NCBI GenBank assembly: GCA_044508835.1
Contig: JBIQHD010000058.1
Location: forward strand, 1-12,272
Length of the DNA: 12,272 nt
Direction: 5' to 3'
DNA from: JAKFDI01 sp044508835
GTDB lineage: Bacteria; Pseudomonadota; Gammaproteobacteria; Burkholderiales; Burkholderiaceae_C
Within the stretch, counting starts at the first letter, position 1; every line of letters starts with the position of its first letter. Made by a program: the position numbers and the translations under genes. The notes beneath the pieces are model-generated. The model did no database searches, was not told where the DNA came from, and saw nothing but the letters and a program-made list of their open reading frames with translations. This document shows positions 7,043 through 12,272 of this stretch, piece by piece.

Positions 7043-8419
7043 ATGAACCCATCGACCGATGCATACGGCAGCCACGGCGGCCCGGTGCAGCTTTTCTATC
7101 TGAAGAAGGACGCCCCGCGCCGCCCGACCGTCGCGCGCGGCGAAGGCATCTACCTGTGGGACACGCAGGGCCGGCGCTACATCGACGCCTCGTCGGGGCC
7201 GATCGCCTCCAACCTCGGCCATGCGAACCCGCGGGTGATCGCCGCTTCCGACCGGCAGATCAGCCAGGTGGCCTACGCGAGCCGCGCCTTCTTCGAGAAC
7301 GAGGCCAACGCCGAGCTGGCCGAGATCGTCACCCGCCTGGCCGGCCCGGGGCTGGAGCGCGCCTTCTTCGTCTCCGGCGGCTCCGAGGCCACCGAGAGCG
7401 CGATGAAGCTCGCGCGCCAGTACGCCGTCGTGCAGGGCCAGGCCTCGCGCTGGAAGGTGCTGTCGCGCAACCCCAGCTACCACGGCGGCACCATGGGCGC
7501 CATCGCCATCAGCGGCGATCCCGTGTCGGAAGCCGCCTTCGGCCCGATGACGCGGCTGATGCCCAAGGTGCCCGCGCCCTTCACCTACCGCCTGCCCGAG
7601 GGCCACACCGCCGAGACCTGGGCCGAGCACTGCGCCGATGCGCTGGACGAGACGATCCGGCGCGAGGGGCCGGAGACGGTGCTCGCCTTCTTCATGGAGC
7701 CGGTGGGGGGCCTGGCCACCGGCGCGCTCGTCGCGCCCGACCGCTACTACGCCCGCGTGCGCGAGATCTGCAGCCGCCACGGCGTGCTGCTGGTGTTCGA
7801 CGAGGTGATGAGCGGCGCCGGGCGCACCGGCCGCTTCCTCGCCGCCCACCACTGGCCCGAGGCGCGGCCCGACATCGTGACGCTGGCCAAGGGCATCGGC
7901 GCCGGCTACACGCCGCTCGGCGCGGTGCTCGCCTCGCGCGAGATGGTCGACGCCGTGGCCGAGGCCGGCGGCTTCATGCACGGCTTCACCTACGCCTCCA
8001 ACCCGCTGTCGTGCGCCATCGGGCATGCGGTGGTGTCCGAGACGGTCGAGCGCGGCCTGATCCCGAACGCCGCCGCGATGGGCCTGCGGCTGCGCGAGCG
8101 GCTGCAGGAGGTGCAGAAGGGCAGCGCCGTGATGGGCGACATCCGCGGCAAGGGCCTCTTGATGGCCATCGAGATCGTGGCCGACCGCGAAACCCGGGCC
8201 ATCCTGCCCGCGCAGACGCAGGCGATCAACCGCATCGTCGAGCTCGGCATGGAGCGCGGGCTGCTGCTGTATTCGCGCCGCACGGCCAACGGCCAGTTCG
8301 GCGAATGGCTGATGGTGGCGCCGCCGCTGATCGTCGACGGCCCGCAGGTCGACACCATTGCCGAACTCATCGGCGACACGCTCGCCGCCTTCGAGAAGCA
8401 GCTGGGGAGGGCCGCATGA
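7043..8419 (+). CDS. Class III aminotransferase (omega-transaminase-like)
   Basis: This 458-residue PLP enzyme belongs to the aminotransferase class III family and is of a different branch from the one at 1352. Visible residues are SGGSEATES (111-119, phosphate cup), YHGGT (146-150), FDEV with D253 and TLAKG with K283 (PLP lysine), followed by GAGYTPLGAV. Relatives include omega-amino acid:pyruvate, putrescine and diaminopelargonate-type transaminases and many entries named aspartate aminotransferase family protein. It probably removes a terminal amino group from an imported diamine or omega-amino acid, or from a product of the first transaminase. It follows the permease by 36 bases with GAGGA at 7034-7038, and its stop overlaps the next start. 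Substrate is not determinable from sequence. Confidence 0.88.
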   Translation: MNPSTDAYGSHGGPVQLFYLKKDAPRRPTVARGEGIYLWDTQGRRYIDASSGPIASNLGHANPRVIAASDRQISQVAYASRAFFENEANAELAEIVTRLAGPGLERAFFVSGGSEATESAMKLARQYAVVQGQASRWKVLSRNPSYHGGTMGAIAISGDPVSEAAFGPMTRLMPKVPAPFTYRLPEGHTAETWAEHCADALDETIRREGPETVLAFFMEPVGGLATGALVAPDRYYARVREICSRHGVLLVFDEVMSGAGRTGRFLAAHHWPEARPDIVTLAKGIGAGYTPLGAVLASREMVDAVAEAGGFMHGFTYASNPLSCAIGHAVVSETVERGLIPNAAAMGLRLRERLQEVQKGSAVMGDIRGKGLLMAIEIVADRETRAILPAQTQAINRIVELGMERGLLLYSRRTANGQFGEWLMVAPPLIVDGPQVDTIAELIGDTLAAFEKQLGRAA

Positions 8420-9192
8420 CCGCCGCCGCCGAACGCAAGGTCTGCGTCGTCACCGGCTCGTCGTCGGGCATCGGCGCCGCCACCGCACGGCTGTATGCCG
8501 GCAACGGCTGGAACGTCGTCGTCAACTACTCGCGCGACCCGGCGCCGGCCGAGCAGGTGGCCGAGGAATGCCGCCGGCTCGGCGCCGAGGTGCGCGTCGT
8601 CAAGGCCGACATCGCCAGCGACGCCGACTGCCGCCGCATGGCCGCCGAGGTCGACGCCGCCTGGGGCCGCGCCGACGTGCTGGTGAACAACGCCGGCGCG
8701 ACCAAGTTCGTCGGCCTGAAGGACCTCGACGGCCTGGAGGCCGAGGACTTTCAGCGCATCTACGCCGTCAACGTCATCGGCTCGTACCAGATGACGCGCG
8801 CCTTCGTGCCGCTGCTGCGCAAGCACCCGGTCACGGCGGTGGTGAACGTGTCGTCCATCGCCTCGATGATGGGCACCGGCTCGTCCATCGCCTACATGGC
8901 CTCCAAGGGCGGGCTCAACGCCATGACCTTCGGGCTGGCGCGCGCGCTCGGCCCCGAGGTCCGCGTCAACGCCATCGCGCCGGGGCTGGTGGAATCGCCC
9001 TGGCTGAAGAACGGGCTGGGCGAGGCGGCCTATGCCGCGCGCGTGGAAAGCTACAAGGCGCGCGCGACGCTCGGCGAGGTGATCACGCCCGACGACGTGG
9101 CGCAGGCCGCATGGTGGCTGGGCGTGGGGGCGGCGAAGACGACGGGGGAAGTGCTGCTGGTGGACGGCGGGCTGCGGCTCACGCGCGCCTGA
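8416..9192 (+). CDS. Classical SDR family oxidoreductase (NADP-type)
   Basis: This 258-residue classical short-chain dehydrogenase has every expected element: cofactor loop TGSSSGIG (13-20), NNAG (91-94), catalytic serine in NVSSIAS (S146/S147), Y160 and K164 in YMASK, and PG (189-190) after the catalytic region. An arginine (R40) after the second strand (NYSR) suggests NADP(H) preference. Length is typical. The start overlaps the stop of the aminotransferase by four bases with GGGGAGGG just upstream, so the two are coupled. The likely role is to reduce or oxidise the carbonyl product left by transamination. It is otherwise of the FabG/glucose-dehydrogenase-like type, so the substrate is open. 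Confidence 0.9.
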   Translation: MTAAAERKVCVVTGSSSGIGAATARLYAGNGWNVVVNYSRDPAPAEQVAEECRRLGAEVRVVKADIASDADCRRMAAEVDAAWGRADVLVNNAGATKFVGLKDLDGLEAEDFQRIYAVNVIGSYQMTRAFVPLLRKHPVTAVVNVSSIASMMGTGSSIAYMASKGGLNAMTFGLARALGPEVRVNAIAPGLVESPWLKNGLGEAAYAARVESYKARATLGEVITPDDVAQAAWWLGVGAAKTTGEVLLVDGGLRLTRA

Positions 9193-9205
9193 CCTCCGCG
9201 TGGCT

Positions 9206-9226
9206 CCCTCTCCCTCTGGGAGAGGG
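9206..9226. terminator. Bidirectional terminator-like hairpin between convergent genes
   Basis: ccctctccc (9206-9214) pairs perfectly with gggagaggg (9218-9226) around tct. It sits in the 55-base gap between two convergent stop codons. The wider string through ggctggggtgagggcc is a repeat very widespread in proteobacterial intergenic gaps. It probably ends transcripts from both sides, although it has no T-run. Confidence 0.6.
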
Positions 9227-9247
9227 CTGGGGTGAGGGCCCGCGGCC

Positions 9248-9931
9248 TCAACGCACCACCCACCCCCCGCACACCGGAAACACCTGCCCCACGAAGCAGT
9301 TCGCCGCCTCGCTGCACAGGTAGGCGGCGAACGCCGCGTCCTCCTTCGCGCCCACCAGCCGCCCGAGCGGCACCTCGCGCTTCAGCCGTTCCTGGAAGCG
9401 CGGGTTCGCCTGCACCTCCGGCGGAAAGTAGGTCGGGTTGTCGACGAAGTTCTGCGCGATCAGGTTGACCTGCACGTTGTGCGGCGCCATCTCCACGCCC
9501 ACCGCCTGCACGTACGACATCTGCGCCCCGCGCGCCGCGCAGTAGGTGGAGAAGCGCTTCATGCCGCGCAGCGCCGAGGCGCTGCCCAATACCAGCACCT
9601 TGCCCGCGCGCCGCTCGATCATCGCCGGCAGCGCCGCGCGCATCAGCCGCGGCAGCGGGTCGACCAGCGCGGCGAAGGTGCTGCGCCATTCGTCCTCGTC
9701 CACCTGCAGCACCGGGTTCTCGGGCGCCGGCCACGCCATGTTCGCCACCAGCGCGTCGATCGTGCCGGCTTCGGCCACCACGCGCGCCGGCGCCTCGGGG
9801 TCGGTCAGCCCGCGCGTGTCGGCCACCACGTCGGCGCCGTGCGCGGCGAAGACCTCGCACAGCGCCGGCCCCATGAATTCGTCGGCCTGGGTGATGAGAA
9901 CGCGCTTGCCGCGCAGGCTGGTGGCTGACAT
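9248..9931 (-). CDS. Candidate halohydrin dehalogenase (SDR fold without cofactor or lysine motifs)
   Basis: This 227-residue protein has the SDR fold outline but none of the SDR redox signatures. At the cofactor loop it has T14-x4-F19-x-G21 (TQADEFMG) instead of TGxxxGxG. ANMA stands where NNAG is expected, and the active site is S117-x12-Y130-x3-R134 (Y-C-A-A-R) instead of YxxxK. Those two patterns are the published halohydrin dehalogenase signatures; the spacing equals Ser132-Tyr145-Arg149 of HheC. The later segment AQNFVDNPTYFPP (159-171) matches the halide-site loop region, and the start GKRVLITQADEFMG recalls HheB. Such enzymes release halide from vicinal haloalcohols to form epoxides, without NAD(P). 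Start ATG 9931 has AAGGAG upstream on the minus strand. It lies 53 bases after the methyltransferase gene. Activity is inferred. Confidence 0.8.
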   Translation of the reverse strand: MSATSLRGKRVLITQADEFMGPALCEVFAAHGADVVADTRGLTDPEAPARVVAEAGTIDALVANMAWPAPENPVLQVDEDEWRSTFAALVDPLPRLMRAALPAMIERRAGKVLVLGSASALRGMKRFSTYCAARGAQMSYVQAVGVEMAPHNVQVNLIAQNFVDNPTYFPPEVQANPRFQERLKREVPLGRLVGAKEDAAFAAYLCSEAANCFVGQVFPVCGGWVVR

Positions 9932-9984
9932 GGGATCTCCTTGTGTCGACAAGAACCGCAGGTCGGCGGTGGAATTCCTTCGCT

Positions 9985-11085
9985 TCAACGCAATCCGTTC
10001 GGGTGCGAACGGGGTTGGAGGTGGCGTGATTCCGTTTCGGAGGCCGCGTGCGCAGCGGCGGGCGCGCGATGAAGGCGAACGGGCACCGGCTTCGCCTTGC
10101 GCGCCCGCAACTGCCCGCAGCCCGCATCCACCTCCTGCCCGGCCGACTGCCGCAGCTTGGTGAGCACGCCGCGCCGGTGCAGCGAGCGGGCGATCTCGCG
10201 GGCGCGTTCCCAGCCGGGCCGGGCGAAGTCGAGCCCGTCGACGGTGTTGTACGGAATCATGTTCATCACCGCGTACTTGCCTTTCAGCAGCCGCACGATG
10301 CCGTCGAACTCGTCCTCGCCGTCGTTCACGCCCTCTATCAGCGTCCACTGGTACTGGATGGGGTAGCCGGTGGCACGCGCATAGCGCTCGCCGCGCTCCA
10401 CCAGCTCGGCCGGATCGATGCGCGGCGCGCGCGGCAGCAGCTTCGCGCGCAGCTCGGCCCGCGTGGAATGCAGCGAGAGCGCGAGCGCCGGCTTCACCGG
10501 CCCGGCGGGCAGGCGCTCGAACACGCGCACGTCGCCCACGGTGGAGAACACCAGGTTCTTGTGGCCGATGCCGCCCGCCGTGCCCAGCAGCTCGATCGCC
10601 TCCATCACGTTGTCGAGGTTGTGCGCGGGCTCGCCCATGCCCATGAACACCACCTTCTTCACCGGCCGCCGCTGCCGCGCGAGCACCACCTGCGCCACGA
10701 TCTCGGCGCTGCCGAGCTGGCGGACCAGCCCCTCGCGCCCCGTCATGCAGAACACGCAGCCGACCGCGCAGCCCACCTGGCTCGACACGCACACGCCGTC
10801 GCGCGGCAGCAGCACGGATTCGACCGTCTGGCCGTCGGCCAGGCGCACCAGCAGCCGCGCCGAGCCGTCGGCCGCGGGGTGCTCGGACTGCACCTGCGCC
10901 AGCGCCGCGAGCTCGTCTTCCAGCGCCGGCAGGGCCTCGCGCACCGAGCGCGGCAGGAAGTCCTCCTGGCGACGCTTGGCGGTTTCCTGCGGCAGCGCGT
11001 TCGCCCACAGGCGCAGCACGCGCTGCGCGTGGCAGGGCAGGGCGCCGGCGGCCTGGAGGCGGTGGCGGATGTGGGTGAGGCGCAT
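9985..11085 (-). CDS. RlmN/Cfr-family radical SAM rRNA methyltransferase
   Basis: This 366-residue radical SAM enzyme is expected to methylate adenine 2503 of 23S rRNA or a related RNA site. The 4Fe-4S ligands are C106, C110 and C113 (CAVGCVFC); C99 corresponds to Cys118 of E. coli RlmN and C323 (AGCGQL) to its methyl-carrying Cys355. GMGEP (149-153) is the SAM-binding turn. The N-terminal domain is about 19 residues shorter than in E. coli RlmN. The tail after residue 330 is a low-complexity extension rich in Ala, Arg and His. It may be a second family member beside a canonical rlmN elsewhere, so I give no symbol. ATG 11085 has no clear ribosome-binding site, but the opening MRLTHIRHRL fits relatives. 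The halohydrin dehalogenase-like gene follows on the same strand. Confidence 0.88.
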   Translation of the reverse strand: MRLTHIRHRLQAAGALPCHAQRVLRLWANALPQETAKRRQEDFLPRSVREALPALEDELAALAQVQSEHPAADGSARLLVRLADGQTVESVLLPRDGVCVSSQVGCAVGCVFCMTGREGLVRQLGSAEIVAQVVLARQRRPVKKVVFMGMGEPAHNLDNVMEAIELLGTAGGIGHKNLVFSTVGDVRVFERLPAGPVKPALALSLHSTRAELRAKLLPRAPRIDPAELVERGERYARATGYPIQYQWTLIEGVNDGEDEFDGIVRLLKGKYAVMNMIPYNTVDGLDFARPGWERAREIARSLHRRGVLTKLRQSAGQEVDAGCGQLRARKAKPVPVRLHRAPAAAHAASETESRHLQPRSHPNGLR

Positions 11086-11230
11086 GGAGAGCGAGGCACT
11101 GCGGGGGAACCGGCAGTGTAGGCATCGCGCGGCGACGGCTTGCGGTCGTGGATCTGCGAGCGCATTTCACGATTCCCGGCCGGTGGGGCGGCGCACTCGT
11201 TCCTATGATCGATCGAGGAGGGAGCGATTC
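11086..11230. promoter_or_regulatory. Divergent intergenic region (methyltransferase / nuclease)
   Basis: This 145-base gap must hold start signals for both divergent genes. cactgc (11097-11102) and gcagtg (11113-11118) form a 6-bp inverted repeat just ahead of the methyltransferase start. tatgat at 11204-11209 looks like a -10 for the rightward gene but lacks a good -35. GAGGAGGGAG at 11215-11224 is the ribosome-binding site for the GTG start at 11231. Promoter positions are uncertain. Confidence 0.35.
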
Positions 11231-12166
11231 GTGGCAAGAAGATCAAGGCGGGAGGCGCGCGCCGCGCGGCGTGAACAGGAGGCGGCCATCAAGCTGATGG
11301 CGGGCGGCGCCGCATTCGTGATCGGCCCGTGGCTCGCGAGCCAGACGATCGTCGGCAAGGCGCTGCTGTCATTGACCTGGCTCGGCTGGCTGATGCTGGC
11401 CATCGGCGCCGTCATGCTGTGGTGGCAGCGGCGCGAACGCCGCGCCGGCATGCCCGCGCCGGCCAGGCAGGCACCGGCACGTGCAACTGAAACGGGGCGC
11501 CCTGCGGCGCCGCCCGGCTTTCCGCCCGCGCAGTTGCTGGACCATGTTGCCGCGGAGTTGGAGCGTTCGGCGGCGGCTCGCCCGCAAGCGGCGCCGGCAG
11601 CGCCGGCCCGGCCAGCCGAATGGAGCAAGGCCGTGTTCGACGCCATCGAATGGCGCCGCTTCGAGGCGGTGGTGGAAGTGCTCTTCCAGCAGGCCGGTTT
11701 CGAGACCAGGAGCCAGTCGCACGGCGCGGATGGCGGCATCGACATCTGGCTCTACTCGCGGCACCAGCCCGGCGAGGCGGTCAGCCTCGTGCAATGCAAG
11801 CACTGGGCCAAGCGCGTGGGTGTCGACAAGATTCGTGAACTGCGCGGCGTGATGGCGGCGCACAACGTGCGGCGAGGGCAGTTCGCCTGCACCGCGGGCT
11901 TCACCCCCGACGCCGAGGCTTTTGCCCGGCAGAACGGCATCCATCTGGTCGACGTGGACGGGCTGCTGGCGCTGATCGCCGATCGCAGCCCGGAACAGCG
12001 GCATGCGCTGCTCGAGGTGGCATTGGAGGGCGACTACTGGCGTCCGACGTGTGTGAACTGCGGGACGAAGATGGTCGAGCGCAGGCCGCGAAATGGTGGC
12101 AGCGCATTCTGGGGCTGCAGCGACTTTCCCCGGTGCAGGACGTGCCTGTCGATGCGGGCGGTGTGA
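11231..12166 (+). CDS. Membrane-anchored Mrr-type restriction endonuclease with C-terminal topoisomerase-type zinc finger
   Basis: This 311-residue protein is read from GTG 11231, because a strong AGGAGG lies nine bases upstream (11216-11221); ATG 11297 is the alternative. After a very basic start (1-22) come two hydrophobic segments (about 23-42 and 44-65), then an Ala/Pro-rich linker (about 70-130). The catalytic domain (about 140-250) is of the Mrr_cat PD-(D/E)xK type: E145, D171 in GADGGIDI and Q188-C-K190 in QCKHW. At the end lies a C4 zinc finger, C274-x2-C277 and C296-x5-C302, like the short fingers of bacterial topoisomerase I. The domains predict DNA cleavage near the inner membrane, perhaps of modified or foreign DNA. 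No methyltransferase partner is present. Biological role is inferred from domains. Confidence 0.85.
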   Translation: MARRSRREARAARREQEAAIKLMAGGAAFVIGPWLASQTIVGKALLSLTWLGWLMLAIGAVMLWWQRRERRAGMPAPARQAPARATETGRPAAPPGFPPAQLLDHVAAELERSAAARPQAAPAAPARPAEWSKAVFDAIEWRRFEAVVEVLFQQAGFETRSQSHGADGGIDIWLYSRHQPGEAVSLVQCKHWAKRVGVDKIRELRGVMAAHNVRRGQFACTAGFTPDAEAFARQNGIHLVDVDGLLALIADRSPEQRHALLEVALEGDYWRPTCVNCGTKMVERRPRNGGSAFWGCSDFPRCRTCLSMRAV

Positions 12167-12222
12167 ACGGCAGATTGCTGGATCGGATGCGGCGATGAAA
12201 TCCGACTCGTCCGCTTGCGGCC

Positions 12223-12238
12223 GAGGCTGTGTGAAAAC
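12223..12238. other. Possible insertion-sequence end at the right edge
   Basis: The string gaggctgtgtgaaaac resembles terminal inverted repeats of some IS elements as I remember them. It lies in the 106-base gene-free tail after the nuclease gene. The other end and any transposase would lie outside the window, so this cannot be confirmed here. Confidence 0.2.
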
Positions 12239-12272
12239 CCCCTGCTGATACGGTCGCGATGCTCCTAGAGTT

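Noticed and set aside
5768..8026. A 752-codon minus-strand open frame opposite the permeases and second aminotransferase
   Set aside because: It has low-complexity His/Arg/Ala/Gln composition and no motifs. It spans genes with full catalytic and membrane motifs on the other strand.
9248..9931. Calling the minus-strand SDR-fold gene an NAD(P)-dependent oxidoreductase
   Set aside because: The cofactor glycine motif is absent and the active-site lysine is replaced by arginine, while the halohydrin dehalogenase spacing is exact.
10048..11121. A 357-codon plus-strand frame opposite the methyltransferase
   Set aside because: It has no recognisable motif. The minus-strand reading has the complete radical SAM cysteine cluster and SAM-binding turn.

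Overview
The window is high-GC, tightly packed bacterial DNA with ATGA-type gene overlaps and proteins that look betaproteobacterial. The gaps carry palindromic repeats of kinds common in Burkholderiales. I therefore read it as a chromosomal segment from that order (Comamonadaceae/Sphaerotilaceae-like), but I cannot name a genus from sequence alone.

Layout: positions 1-418 are gene-free and rich in repeats. From 419 to 9192, eight plus-strand genes form what looks like one catabolic/uptake locus. In order they are: a MurR/RpiR-type regulator, a class III aminotransferase resembling the Variovorax beta-phenylalanine aminotransferase, an ABC ATPase, a periplasmic binding protein, two permeases of the spermidine/putrescine (PotABCD-like) type, a second class III (omega) aminotransferase, and a classical NADP-type SDR. 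A hairpin at 9206-9226 ends the block. Converging on it from the minus strand are a small SDR-fold protein (9248-9931) and an RlmN/Cfr-type radical SAM rRNA methyltransferase (9985-11085). Diverging to the right is a membrane-anchored Mrr-type nuclease with a C-terminal topoisomerase-type zinc finger (11231-12166). The last ~106 bases hold no gene, but contain a motif that might be an insertion-sequence end.

How the genes may work together: the importer would bring in an amino or polyamine-like compound. The two transaminases would remove amino groups from it, probably not at the alpha carbon. The SDR would reduce or oxidise the resulting carbonyl, and the RpiR protein would sense a metabolite and control the set. 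The substrate is not known from sequence.

The most notable item is the minus-strand SDR-fold protein. It lacks the nucleotide-binding glycine motif and the YxxxK active site of real SDRs. Instead it carries T-x4-F-x-G and S-x12-Y-x3-R, the two signatures of halohydrin dehalogenases. An automatic pipeline would probably label it an SDR oxidoreductase.
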